Shown: piece after piece, positions 14,899 to 22,458 of the stretch
Position numbering within the stretch: the first letter of the stretch is position 1
Layout: every line of letters starts with the position of its first letter
Origin: Streptomyces sp. TSRI0281
Lineage (GTDB): Bacteria; Actinomycetota; Actinomycetes; Streptomycetales; Streptomycetaceae
NCBI RefSeq assembly: GCF_001905125.1
Contig: NZ_LWLE01000034.1
Span: 408,791 to 472,790 of the forward strand
Direction of reading: 5' to 3'
DNA length: 64,000 nt
Made by a program: the position numbers and the translations under genes
The notes under the pieces: model-generated
Seen by the model: the letters and a program-made list of their open reading frames with translations, nothing else
Database searches by the model: none
Told to the model about the DNA's origin: nothing

Positions 14899-15435
14899 CT
14901 AGGCCTGCGGACGTGCCTTCCGGGCCTGGCCGCGCGCCCACGGTCCCAGGTGCCCGGCCGCGATGTCGGAGACCCGCTGGTTGCTGACGTCCAAGGCGGT
15001 CCCAATGTCGCTGCGGTCGTACGGGCCGTCGAGGAGGGCACGCACCGTACGCTGCCGCCCATCCCGGAGCCATGCCAAGAGCGGGCCTACGGCGAGCGAC
15101 GTGCGAGTCAGCGCTCCCGCCTGCTCAAGGGTTGGCTCGCCGGCGAGGTGCGCGAGGTCGGCGAACTGCTCAGGCAGGGTGGCCTCGCGGGGCTGCGCGC
15201 ACGCGATGTCGGAGACCCGCTGCTTGCTGACGCCCATGACGGTCCCAATGTCGCTGCGGTCGTACGGGCCGTCGAGGAGAGCCCGCGCCGTACGCCGACG
15301 CTCCTCCCCGAGCCACACCCGCAGCGGGGGCACGGCGAGCGACGTGCGGGTCAGCGCCTTCGCCTGCTCAAGGGTTGGCTCGCCGCCAAGGTGCGCGAGG
15401 AAGGCGAATTCGTCAGGAAGAGCCGAGCGCGTCAT
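14899..15435 (-). CDS. Tandem-duplicated HTH protein, candidate master repressor of the type-A elements
   Basis: 178 aa made of two clearly homologous ~80-residue halves. Each has a leader (LAHLGGEPTLEQAKALTRTS / LAHLAGEPTLEQAGALTRTS), then R(R/Q)RT(A/V)RALLDGPYDRSD, then an HTH (IGTVMGVSKQRVSDIA / IGTALDVSNQRVSDIA). One chain therefore carries two HTHs and could bind a two-fold site as a covalent pseudo-dimer. ATG 15435 has GAGGG upstream, and its leader contains GGCATAGTGACC on the minus strand (15455-15466), the conserved half of the dyad in all type-A elements. This suggests autoregulation and control of the dispersed regulon. Minus-strand placement amid + genes is typical of a repressor. 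Binding is inferred. Confidence 0.65.
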   Translation of the reverse strand: MTRSALPDEFAFLAHLGGEPTLEQAKALTRTSLAVPPLRVWLGEERRRTARALLDGPYDRSDIGTVMGVSKQRVSDIACAQPREATLPEQFADLAHLAGEPTLEQAGALTRTSLAVGPLLAWLRDGRQRTVRALLDGPYDRSDIGTALDVSNQRVSDIAAGHLGPWARGQARKARPQA

Positions 15436-15454
15436 GCCCTCACTGTACGGGGAT

Positions 15455-15466
15455 GGTCACTATGCC
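15455..15466 (-). promoter_or_regulatory. Type-A operator half in front of the duplicated-HTH gene
   Basis: GGCATAGTGACC on the minus strand, identical to the core of the + strand type-A elements. No GGAAC/CGTT promoter pair is seen here, so this copy looks like operator without the ECF-type promoter. Confidence 0.65.
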
Positions 15467-15508
15467 AGGCGCGACGACCAGCCCGACCGGGACGCCTCAC
15501 AGGGCCGC

Positions 15509-15590
15509 TGACCTGCGGAAACTTCCTCGATCTCTTCCCGTTACCCCGGAACCGCATGGGGGTGACGCGCGTTAAACATAGTGACCAACC
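15509..15590 (+). promoter_or_regulatory. Type-A promoter/operator, copy 1
   Basis: CTGACCTGCGGAAACTTCCT at the left, GGAAC at 15548, 17-base spacer, CGTT at 15570, then AAACATAGTGACCAAC. The GGAAC-CGTT pair matches the general ECF-sigma promoter pattern of actinobacteria. The operator dyad abuts CGTT and would cover the transcription start. Drives the gene at 15615. Confidence 0.75.
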
Positions 15591-15614
15591 TCTACCTCAA
15601 CCTCAGGGGGCACC

Positions 15615-16244
15615 ATGCGCGCCACCATCCGCCAGAACACCCTTCCCAACCTCCACGACGACGTGGAAGCCGCGATGGCACTCGTATACATCGACGACAG
15701 TGGCACCTACCGGCGAGTGCTGGTCACCAGCTACCCCGACCGCCCTTCCTCGCGGGTCGAGGAGGTCATGCCGGGCCGCGAGGTCCGCTTGACGCTCCGA
15801 GTTGAACTCCTCACCTGCATGCACGAGGTCCAGCAGAGCACCCCGGCCGCGATCGAGGCCCGCTGGTCCCGCCAGAGCAAGCGCAACGACTACCGCACCC
15901 GCACCTCCACGTACACGAGGGTTCCCTCCGCCTCCCTGAACTGCCCGGTGACCCCGCCTGTGCCCCCGTCCGCCCTCCTTGACGAAGAGATCCCGGCGCA
16001 CGTCACCGTCACCGCCGACTACATTGAGCTGGTCGCGGAAGCCGGCGACGCCGAAGACGCCCTCGACCTCTCCCGGCAGCTGATCCGCGAGGGCTGCACC
16101 AAGGTGGCCGTCGACGTACGGCGCACCGTGACCCGCGGCACCCTCGACCGCAACGCTCTGCGCAAGATCGCCCTGGCGGCAGCCGCCCAGGCGCGCCGGG
16201 AGCGCCGCGAGGCCCGCCTCCTTCGCGTGGCCGACCCCGCTTAA
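15615..16244 (+). CDS. Unknown protein, paralogue of the 107-aa protein at 27808
   Basis: 209 aa starting MRATIRQNTLPNLHDDVEAAM. The first ~105 residues share layout and motifs with the product at 27808-28131: R.TI, a DDV helix, TY..VL, a long strand, a (H/R)..QQ helix and YRTRTSTYTRV versus YRTQTCTYTKV. A C-terminal extension (ALLDEEIPAHVTVTADYIEL...ARRERREARLL) is unique and ends basic. Single gene behind type-A copy 1 with its own ribosome-binding site (CAGGGGG). Function unknown; duplication within the element is evident. Confidence 0.6.
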   Translation: MRATIRQNTLPNLHDDVEAAMALVYIDDSGTYRRVLVTSYPDRPSSRVEEVMPGREVRLTLRVELLTCMHEVQQSTPAAIEARWSRQSKRNDYRTRTSTYTRVPSASLNCPVTPPVPPSALLDEEIPAHVTVTADYIELVAEAGDAEDALDLSRQLIREGCTKVAVDVRRTVTRGTLDRNALRKIALAAAAQARRERREARLLRVADPA

Positions 16245-16298
16245 CCCGCCTGCAATGCGGAGACTCACGCCCGCCTCGACGGCACCCCGGCGTGCCTC

Positions 16299-16383
16299 TG
16301 AGCTGCGAAAACTTCCTCGATCTCTTCCCGCTACCCCGGTACCCCCAGGGGGGACGCGCGTTAGGCATAGTGACCAATCACTA
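16299..16383 (+). promoter_or_regulatory. Type-A promoter/operator, copy 2
   Basis: CTGAGCTGCGAAAACTTCCT, GGTAC at 16338, 16-base spacer, CGTT at 16359, then AGGCATAGTGACCAATC. GGTAC replaces GGAAC. Confidence 0.72.
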
Positions 16384-16409
16384 ACACCCTCACCACGGGA
16401 GAGCCCGAA

Positions 16410-17081
16410 ATGGACGCCACGACCGCCACCGACCTCCTCACCCGGCAGGCCACCCGGCACTTCGAGCAGGCCGAGACCGCCCGCACGCGCCTCGTTGACC
16501 TCCTCGCCCGCCACGGCTCGCAGCTCAGCATGGCCATCGATAGCGTCCTGGTCGCCGAAGCCGCAGCCACCCCCTGGGTGCGGCTGATGCGGCGGATCGA
16601 CCGCAACGGCGCCCGCGAGGCCCTGGTCGCCGAACGGGAGAAGGCCATGAACGACCTCCTCGGATACGGCATCAGCCTGAGCACCAGCCTCGTCACCAAC
16701 GCGGCCCGACTCGCCGAGCAAGACGGTCTCCGCAACTTCCTGAGCACGACCAACGGCATGGTGATCGACGAGGGCCAGGTCGAGGAGTCCACCCCGGAGG
16801 CGGCCGAGGAGGCGGCCCCGACCCCGGAGGTAGTTGAGATCCCGAAGGTGACCCCGGCCCAGATGCGCACCCTGGCGGCCGTCCGGGACAACGGCGTCAC
16901 GCTCGGCGAAAAGAAGGTCGGCCACCTGGTCGTGAGGGCACAGCGGGGCGACCGCCCCCGGGTGGACATGGTCCAGTGGGTCATCTCGAAGGGCTGGGCC
17001 GTGTCGGACGCCTCCCGCTCCCTGCACCAGGGGCAGCCGGTCACCCTCACCGCGGTCGGCGAGGCGATCCTCGCTGGATGA
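16410..17081 (+). CDS. Unknown 223-aa protein with possible C-terminal winged helix
   Basis: MDATTATDLLTRQATRHFEQ: the N-terminal 120 residues are long helices (AEREKAMNDLLGYGISLSTS), then a Glu/Pro linker (EESTPEAAEEAAPTPEVVEI), then a compact C-terminal domain (VTPAQMRTLAAVRDNGVTLG...HQGQPVTLTAVGEAILAG) whose helix-helix-wing pattern resembles a winged helix ending in a typical 'LT..G..IL' helix. ATG with GGGAGAG upstream. Behind type-A copy 2. The MDATT start recurs at 17249. Confidence 0.5.
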   Translation: MDATTATDLLTRQATRHFEQAETARTRLVDLLARHGSQLSMAIDSVLVAEAAATPWVRLMRRIDRNGAREALVAEREKAMNDLLGYGISLSTSLVTNAARLAEQDGLRNFLSTTNGMVIDEGQVEESTPEAAEEAAPTPEVVEIPKVTPAQMRTLAAVRDNGVTLGEKKVGHLVVRAQRGDRPRVDMVQWVISKGWAVSDASRSLHQGQPVTLTAVGEAILAG

Positions 17082-17138
17082 CCGCCAGTCCCGGGCGGGG
17101 CGTTCCGGCCCTGCCTGACTGGCTGCCCCGCAGGGGCC

Positions 17139-17225
17139 TTGACCTGCGAAACTCCCTCGATCTCTGCCAGTGCACCCGGAACCACATGGTGGATACACGC
17201 GTTGGACATAGTGACCAACCACTTA
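17139..17225 (+). promoter_or_regulatory. Type-A promoter/operator, copy 3
   Basis: TTGACCTGCGAAACTCCCTC, GGAAC at 17178, 17-base spacer, CGTT at 17200, then GGACATAGTGACCAACCACT. Confidence 0.75.
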
Positions 17226-17248
17226 CACCACCATCAAGGGAGCCCACG

Positions 17249-17413
17249 ATGGACGCCACCACCCGGAACACAGTGTTCGCAGCAGCGGCCCAGGCCACGC
17301 ACTGGACCCGGCTGAACACCGGCCTCCGCACCGAGGTCCTCAACAAGGTCGCCACCTGGGGCCAGACGGCGGGAATCGTCGAGACCGCCATGGGCGCCCT
17401 GCGCGCCCTCTGA
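17249..17413 (+). CDS. 54-aa protein
   Basis: MDATTRNTVFAAAAQATHWT...GALRAL behind type-A copy 3, with AAGGGAGCC as ribosome-binding site. The MDATT start is shared with the gene at 16410. One or two Ala-rich helices; no motif. A perfect hairpin terminator follows. Confidence 0.55.
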   Translation: MDATTRNTVFAAAAQATHWTRLNTGLRTEVLNKVATWGQTAGIVETAMGALRAL

Positions 17414-17429
17414 ACCCCTGCACGCTCAG

Positions 17430-17451
17430 CGGCCCGGCAACCGCCGGGCCG
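17430..17451 (+). terminator. Terminator hairpin
   Basis: CGGCCCGGC AACC GCCGGGCCG, perfect 9-bp stem after the 54-aa gene. Confidence 0.75.
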
Positions 17452-17479
17452 TACCCATTCCAGAACGGAGGTGGTCGGC

Positions 17480-20400
17480 ATGGCCGACATCGAGATCAAC
17501 CACACCCGGACGGAGGGCACGATCCTCACTGGCTCCACCAAGGGCGACGGGGTGTACGAGATCGTGAAGCACCACAACTTCCGGTCCTCGCGCCACGTCA
17601 CCGGCTTGTACATCCGCGGCTCCCGGGACAAGGAAGCCTCGTGGCGAATCAACGCGGCCGCGGCTGCGCTCCGCGAGGCGGGGCACACGGTGACGATCGA
17701 GATCGACGACGAGGACCCGCGGACCTTCGCGGAGATTGAGGCCGAGCGCCGGGAGAGCGCTGAGGAGCGCGCCGACCGCTTCGCCGACCGTGCAAGCCGG
17801 GCCACCGCCTCGGCCGACGCCCGGCGGGAGGCCGCCGACCAGATCTCGAAGCGGTTCGAGTTCGGCCAGCCGATCCTCGTCGGCCACCACTCTGAGCGTC
17901 GCGCCCGCCGGGACGCGGACCGGATCGACACGAACATGCGGCGCTCGGTCGAAGAGCGCGACCGGGCCTCGTACTGGGCGAACCGCACCGGGGCCGCCGA
18001 GAACTACGAGCAGCACCGGAACGACCCTCACCGCACCCTGCGCCGCTTGAAGAAGCTGGGCGCTGATCTGCGCGCACTGGAGCGCGACCGGGCGGAAGTC
18101 GTCGAACGGGGGTGGGAGCCCAGTGAGCAGAGGGAGCGCCGCATCCGCGAGCTCACCGAGGAGATCGCGCACTGGGAGGCGCTCGTCGAGAAGGCCGTGG
18201 CCGAGGGTGTGAAGGTGTGGGGGCCCGGCGACTTCGCCCCCGGCGACTTCGTGCGTTACCTCGATTCGTACTACCAGGTGGTCCGGGTCAACCCGGCGAC
18301 GCTGTCGGTCGCCTGGAACCTGCGCTACGCCCCGAAGCCGGTGATGACCCTGGACGACGCCACGGAGGGCGGCCGGGTCGGCACGCACACCGCGGACTAC
18401 ACCCAGGTCCAGTGGCGATGCCCCGAAGAGGCGATGTACGCCTGGCTCGCCGACTGCAAGGTCCCCGGCAAGAAGCTCGCCGACGAAGCATCGGACAAGG
18501 CCCCGGCCGCCGCGATCCGTAACGCCCGCGCGGCAGCGAAGAAGGCGACCCCGAAGAAGCGCACCGACCCGAAGATCCCGAAGGGGGTCAGGGTAGAGGC
18601 CCAGTGGCGCGCGCCCGAGGCCACCCTGACGTGGCTGAACGGGAGGAATCAGCCGCACAGGGATCACCCGCCCGTCACGCTCACCGCGGCGGAGGGCACG
18701 ACGTACACCGAGTCGGTGTGGTCGGAGCAGCTCGGCACCCAGGTCAACCAGGTCCTTGCCGAGGCTGGGTACATGCCCGCGGGCACCGGGTGGCGAGGCG
18801 GCCCTGCGAACGGGCTCAGCGGCGCCATCGTGCCCGTCCCGAAGGAGGAGCCCAAGGCGGTCGCAGAGCAGCCGGCGCCGGAGCTCGCCATCGAGGAGGA
18901 GCCCGCGGCGACCCCGGCGGAGGAGCCCGCCATCGAGAAGGAGGCCCAGGTCGAGGAGGACCCCGCGGTCCAGGGGGAGCCCGCGGTCCAGGAGCCCGAG
19001 CAGCCCAAAGTGTGGGGGCGGGGCGACTTCGAGAGGGGCGACTACGTGCAGGCCCTCGGGGGCTGGCACAAGGTCCTCAGGTCCAACCCGAGGTCGGTGT
19101 CGGTGCCCGGCCCGGAGGTCTACCTGATCCAGTGGGACATGGTCACCGGTCGCCGGAGTGCGGAAGAGATGGCCGATGTCGAAAAAGTTGCCCTGACCTG
19201 CGATTCTTCCGGAACTACCCGGAACCGCATGGTGGATACACGCGTTGGTCATAGTGACCAACCACTAACACCCTCCATCTCTCAGGAGCCCGCCATGCCC
19301 GTCACTACCACCGAGGTCGCCACCGAGGTCGCGGCACCCGCGCCCGATAAGGAGGCGGCGCCCAAGCGCGCCCCACGAGCGAAGAAGACGGCAGACGGCA
19401 AGGCCCCGGCCAAGAAGGTCGCCGAGCCCGCCAAGGTCAGCAAGCGCCGGGAGGTCGCAGCTGACCAGGTGGCCGAGGCGAAGGCCAAGGCGGCGACCCA
19501 GAAGACGATCCCGATCGACCGGATCGACCGCGACCCGACCCAGCCCCGCGAGCACTTCGACCAGGCCAAGCTGGACGAGCTGGCCAAGTCGATGAGGAAG
19601 CTCGGCCAGCTCCAGCCCATCACCGTGGTCTACATCACGGCGACCAAGCGGTACCGGCTCATCATGGGCGAGCGCCGGTGGAGGGCCGCCAAGGCGGCTG
19701 GCCTCACCGAGATGACCGCGCTCGTGCTCCACGGCGTCCACAACGATCCGCGCACAACGCTCGCCATGGCCACCGCGGAGAACGTGGGCCGCGTGGACAT
19801 GACCCCGGTCGAGGAGGCCAAGGCGTTCAAGAGGCTGGAGGGCGCGAAGTTCAGCATCGACGAGATCGCCGAGATGGTCGGCAAGTCCCCGGCGTACGTC
19901 GGCTGGAGGATCGACCTCCTGCGCCTCTGTGACTCTGCCCGCGAAGCCCTCGAAAAGGGTCACCTGACGGTCGGACTCGCTTGGTACGTCAGCCTGTTGA
20001 ACACGGGCAACCAGATGCGGTTCCTCGCCCGCCACGCGCGCGGCGAGTTCCGGTCGACCCGCGAGGCCGAGGCGTTCGCCCAGGCGGCCCGGGACGAGGA
20101 GAAGCGCCAGGAGGAGCAGGGATCGTTCTTCGTCCTGGCCGAAGAGTCCCCGGAGGCCCCCGGTGATGACAGGCAGGAGGCGCTGCCCGGCTCGCTGGAC
20201 GTCCCCGAGGGGGAGCGCGAGCGGATCGCCGCCGAGCGCTCGAAGCTGACGAAGAAGATCGACAAGCTCGGCGACCTCGGCGCGATCCTCTCCGAGCTGG
20301 CCACCGCGAACCCGGAGGAGCTGGCCCTCCTCCTTGCCGGTACGCCCGGAGGGGTCCCCGGCCACATGCTCCGGATCGAGCACCTGCGAGAGGTTGCGCT

Positions 20401-20512
20401 CCGGGCGACGAAGACCTTGCGCCAGGCCCAGGCCATCGCGGCCATCCGGGCGGACGGCATCCGGCTCAACCCGGAGGCCGTCACCGAGGCCGCCGAGCCC
20501 GAGGCCGTCTGA
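17480..20512 (+). CDS. DUF3560-domain protein reading in frame into ParB
   Basis: ATG 17480 has GGAGG nine bases upstream. Residues ~1-100 match DUF3560 (MADIEINHTRTEGTILTGST, RHVTGLYIRGSRDKEASWRI, AAALREAGHTVTIEIDDEDP), a family frequent on actinobacterial plasmids. A charged coiled segment follows (RRESAEERADRFADRASRAT), then two copies of a WGxGDFxxGDxV module (~248 VWGPGDFAPGDFVRYLDSYY; ~513 VWGRGDFERGDYVQALGGWH). No stop separates it from parB: the frame runs through type-A copy 4 (translated LTCDSSGTTRNRMVDTRVGH) to the ParB end, 1010 codons in all. In other type-A elements the TGA of CTGACC is often the upstream stop. Here it is one base out of frame after a run of five A, so a +1 slip, an indel or sequencing error would end the protein near 19195. 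Confidence 0.6.
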   Translation: MADIEINHTRTEGTILTGSTKGDGVYEIVKHHNFRSSRHVTGLYIRGSRDKEASWRINAAAAALREAGHTVTIEIDDEDPRTFAEIEAERRESAEERADRFADRASRATASADARREAADQISKRFEFGQPILVGHHSERRARRDADRIDTNMRRSVEERDRASYWANRTGAAENYEQHRNDPHRTLRRLKKLGADLRALERDRAEVVERGWEPSEQRERRIRELTEEIAHWEALVEKAVAEGVKVWGPGDFAPGDFVRYLDSYYQVVRVNPATLSVAWNLRYAPKPVMTLDDATEGGRVGTHTADYTQVQWRCPEEAMYAWLADCKVPGKKLADEASDKAPAAAIRNARAAAKKATPKKRTDPKIPKGVRVEAQWRAPEATLTWLNGRNQPHRDHPPVTLTAAEGTTYTESVWSEQLGTQVNQVLAEAGYMPAGTGWRGGPANGLSGAIVPVPKEEPKAVAEQPAPELAIEEEPAATPAEEPAIEKEAQVEEDPAVQGEPAVQEPEQPKVWGRGDFERGDYVQALGGWHKVLRSNPRSVSVPGPEVYLIQWDMVTGRRSAEEMADVEKVALTCDSSGTTRNRMVDTRVGHSDQPLTPSISQEPAMPVTTTEVATEVAAPAPDKEAAPKRAPRAKKTADGKAPAKKVAEPAKVSKRREVAADQVAEAKAKAATQKTIPIDRIDRDPTQPREHFDQAKLDELAKSMRKLGQLQPITVVYITATKRYRLIMGERRWRAAKAAGLTEMTALVLHGVHNDPRTTLAMATAENVGRVDMTPVEEAKAFKRLEGAKFSIDEIAEMVGKSPAYVGWRIDLLRLCDSAREALEKGHLTVGLAWYVSLLNTGNQMRFLARHARGEFRSTREAEAFAQAARDEEKRQEEQGSFFVLAEESPEAPGDDRQEALPGSLDVPEGERERIAAERSKLTKKIDKLGDLGAILSELATANPEELALLLAGTPGGVPGHMLRIEHLREVALRATKTLRQAQAIAAIRADGIRLNPEAVTEAAEPEAV
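19192..19270 (+). promoter_or_regulatory. Type-A promoter/operator, copy 4 (inside an open reading frame)
   Basis: CTGACCTGCGATTCTTCCGG, GGAAC at 19221 (another at 19211), 17-base spacer, CGTT at 19243, then GGTCATAGTGACCAACCACT. Its dyad GTTGGTCA TAG TGACCAAC is perfect. It would give parB its own transcript. Confidence 0.78.
19295..20512 (+). CDS. parB: ParB/Spo0J-family partition protein
   Basis: 405 aa from ATG 19295 with CAGGAG upstream and its own type-A promoter. The N-terminal ~65 residues are Lys/Ala-rich (APKRAPRAKKTADGKAPAKK). The ParB domain begins near 72 (IPIDRIDRDPTQPREHFD) with the nucleotide-box motif GERRWRAAKAAGL; the HTH is near 185 (FSIDEIAEMVGKSPAYVGWR). A long C-terminal part has charged helices (ERERIAAERSKLTKKIDKLG). 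This size and order suit a plasmid centromere-binding partition protein; a transcriptional role is also possible. No ParA is seen in the window. See the DUF3560 entry for the in-frame continuation from upstream. Confidence 0.85.
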   Translation: MPVTTTEVATEVAAPAPDKEAAPKRAPRAKKTADGKAPAKKVAEPAKVSKRREVAADQVAEAKAKAATQKTIPIDRIDRDPTQPREHFDQAKLDELAKSMRKLGQLQPITVVYITATKRYRLIMGERRWRAAKAAGLTEMTALVLHGVHNDPRTTLAMATAENVGRVDMTPVEEAKAFKRLEGAKFSIDEIAEMVGKSPAYVGWRIDLLRLCDSAREALEKGHLTVGLAWYVSLLNTGNQMRFLARHARGEFRSTREAEAFAQAARDEEKRQEEQGSFFVLAEESPEAPGDDRQEALPGSLDVPEGERERIAAERSKLTKKIDKLGDLGAILSELATANPEELALLLAGTPGGVPGHMLRIEHLREVALRATKTLRQAQAIAAIRADGIRLNPEAVTEAAEPEAV

Positions 20513-20524
20513 CCCCTGCACGCC

Positions 20525-20550
20525 CCGGACATAGTGACCTGCCACTAACA
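20525..20550 (+). promoter_or_regulatory. Degenerate type-A operator
   Basis: CCGGACATAGTGACCTGCCA then CTAACA: the right half and tail of the type-A dyad without the GGAAC/CGTT promoter. Lies after the parB stop, 135 bases before the next gene. The remainder of this gap is unremarkable GC-rich sequence. Confidence 0.55.
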
Positions 20551-20684
20551 GGAGGGGTGGGGGCGAAATCAGCCCCCATCCCAACCCACCCCCAGGCCAA
20601 ACGAGGCCGCCACAGCGGCCCTCACGGGTTTTCGGACCCCGGCCAGCACCCCGACCACACCCCGCAGCGATCGAAGGAGCCCCC

Positions 20685-21509
20685 ATGCGTTTTCCCGACA
20701 CCGTCCTAGCGGTCCTCGCCGACCCGCGCACTGTCATTCGAGCCGACCGCGTGCACACTCCGTTCCAGTTCGACCTCGCGGTCTGGCGGCAGATGAACGA
20801 GGCGCTCAAGGAGATGGGCGGCCGGTGGGACAGTCGGACCAGCGTCCGCGCCCACGTCTTCCCGCACCGGATCGAGGAGCACATGCGCCAGTGCATCGCG
20901 GCCGGCGAGTACCCCAGTCGGTACGAGACGGGCTGGTTCCCCACCCCGCACCCGCTGGTCATGCAAGTTTGCGACCTGGCCGGGATCTACGCCGGGATGA
21001 CCGTCCTGGAGCCCTCGGCGGGGGCCGGGGCGCTCACCCAGGAGATCGCCAGGCGCGGCGGCGTGATCGACGCGGTTGAGGTCGACGAGCGGCGCGCCGA
21101 CATCCTCCGCGAACAGGGCGACTGCCGCCGGGTCGTCGCCACCAACTTCCTCGCCATGGACCCGCTGGGGTACGAGGTGGGATTCGACCGGGTCGTGATG
21201 AACCCGCCCTTCAATGAGGGGCTCGACCACATCAAGCACGCGATCTCGCACATGACCGACGACGGCATCCTCGTCGCCGTCATGAGCGACGGGCTGCGGT
21301 GGTGGAGCGACAGGGCGAGCGTCGAGTTCCGCGCGATGGTGGACGGGGTCGGCGGCGAGATCGAGCCCTTGCCCGAGGACAGTTTCGCGGTCAGCGGGAC
21401 GACCGTCCGGACGTGCCTCGTGTACGTCCCCGGCTACGCCGGTGGCCCGCTCCGCACCCACGACTGGCACCAGCGCCAGCCGCGCCAGCTCGACCTGTTC
21501 GCCGCCTAA
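20685..21509 (+). CDS. N6-adenine-type DNA methyltransferase
   Basis: 274 aa, ATG with AAGGAG upstream. The SAM-binding motif I is VLEPSAGAGAL (107-117) and the catalytic motif IV is NPPF (173-176), the order of gamma-type N6-adenine methyltransferases. The N-terminal extension (WRQMNEALKEMGGRWDSRTS) is typical of plasmid and phage members found without a cognate nuclease. The C-terminus QLDLFAA is a common tail in this group. Probably protects the element's DNA from host restriction or marks it for regulation; the target sequence cannot be read from the protein. Confidence 0.8.
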   Translation: MRFPDTVLAVLADPRTVIRADRVHTPFQFDLAVWRQMNEALKEMGGRWDSRTSVRAHVFPHRIEEHMRQCIAAGEYPSRYETGWFPTPHPLVMQVCDLAGIYAGMTVLEPSAGAGALTQEIARRGGVIDAVEVDERRADILREQGDCRRVVATNFLAMDPLGYEVGFDRVVMNPPFNEGLDHIKHAISHMTDDGILVAVMSDGLRWWSDRASVEFRAMVDGVGGEIEPLPEDSFAVSGTTVRTCLVYVPGYAGGPLRTHDWHQRQPRQLDLFAA

Positions 21510-21513
21510 CTCT

Positions 21514-21600
21514 CTGACCTGCGCCTTTCTTCGAAATACCCGGGGTACCCCCGGAACCTCGCGGAGAGTCACGCGTTGGTCATAGTGACCAACCAATAAC
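21514..21600 (+). promoter_or_regulatory. Type-A promoter/operator, copy 5
   Basis: CTGACCTGCGCCTTTCTTCG, GGAAC at 21553, 16-base spacer, CGTT at 21574, then GGTCATAGTGACCAACCAAT. The dyad GTTGGTCA TAG TGACCAAC is perfect. Confidence 0.78.
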
Positions 21601-21626
21601 CACTTCTCACCAGAAAGGCCCCCATC

Positions 21627-21881
21627 ATGACTACCCCCTCCACCCCCTCCGAGGAGGAGATCACCTTCTTCCAGCCGGCCTTCCAGTCCGACAAGCCCAT
21701 GGAGATCTCCGGAGAGGACATGGGCTACCTGGTGGCCTGGATGAGGGCCCAGCTCACCAACCTCCCCAAGGAGGACGAGAACAGCCACCTGTGCCAGTCC
21801 CTCACCTCCATCCTCAACCAGGCATTCAAGACCTACGGCTCTGCCCCCATGGCCTCCCCGACCTGTATCTGCCGGGGCTAA
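21627..21881 (+). CDS. 84-aa acidic protein
   Basis: MTTPSTPSEEEITFFQPAFQ: acidic, with one amphipathic helix (GYLVAWMRAQLTNLP) and a C-terminal CIC. ATG with AGAAAGG upstream, first gene behind type-A copy 5. Small acidic phage proteins of this kind are often inhibitors or DNA mimics, but nothing in the sequence proves that. Confidence 0.5.
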   Translation: MTTPSTPSEEEITFFQPAFQSDKPMEISGEDMGYLVAWMRAQLTNLPKEDENSHLCQSLTSILNQAFKTYGSAPMASPTCICRG

Positions 21882-21946
21882 CCCCACCTACCCCGGCCGG
21901 GCCACCAAGGCCCGGCCGGGCCCTTCCGGAAAGGAACCAGTACCAC

Positions 21947-22378
21947 ATGGACGCGCTCAGACTCGCCACCTGCACCTACCAGGAGTTCACGCCCGACATG
22001 GGCACCCCCGTCCGCACCACTGCCGGGCACCCCAGGTTCGCCCTCCCGTACAAGTTGGCCGCGCACGCGAAGCTGATTACCCCCGCCTGGGACCTCGTCC
22101 AGCAGGCCAAGAAGGGCCTGGCCGAGGACGCCTACCAGTTCCAGTACCGGCGCCAGCTCAACGAAGCCGGCCTCGACCGCATCCGCGAAGTCTTCACCGC
22201 CATCGCCGGGTCCTACGACCTGGACAGCCCGGTCGTCCTGCTCTGCTTCGACAAGCTCGCGGTCCCCGGGACCTGGTGCCACCGAACCCACTTCGGCCGC
22301 TGGTACTGCGAGCAGACCGGCGAAGAGGTCCCCGAACTGGGCGCCAAGCCCAAGGGGACCCCGCCCACCCTGTTCTGA
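21947..22378 (+). CDS. DUF488-like protein
   Basis: 143 aa, ATG with AAAGGAACC. The segment VVLLCFDKLAVPGTWCHRTH, followed by FGRWYCEQTG, resembles the conserved LLC(F)...CHR core of DUF488 proteins, a family of unknown function widespread in phages and bacteria. The N-terminus (LATCTYQEFTPDMGTPVRTT) also fits that fold. Co-transcribed with the small acidic gene upstream and followed by a type-C hairpin. Confidence 0.5.
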   Translation: MDALRLATCTYQEFTPDMGTPVRTTAGHPRFALPYKLAAHAKLITPAWDLVQQAKKGLAEDAYQFQYRRQLNEAGLDRIREVFTAIAGSYDLDSPVVLLCFDKLAVPGTWCHRTHFGRWYCEQTGEEVPELGAKPKGTPPTLF

Positions 22379-22387
22379 CCCTCAGCC

Positions 22388-22438
22388 CTGGCGGGCGAGG
22401 CCGGGAATCCCCGCCCGCCAGGACCCACCCGACAGTCA
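22388..22438 (+). promoter_or_regulatory. Type-C hairpin leader, copy 1
   Basis: Stem CTGGCGGGCG / CGCCCGCCAG (10 bp), with GGGAAT just before the right arm and CCGACAGTCA 7 bases after it. The gene start is 20 bases further on. Confidence 0.65.
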
Positions 22439-22458
22439 CACACCCCACGGAGACCAGT

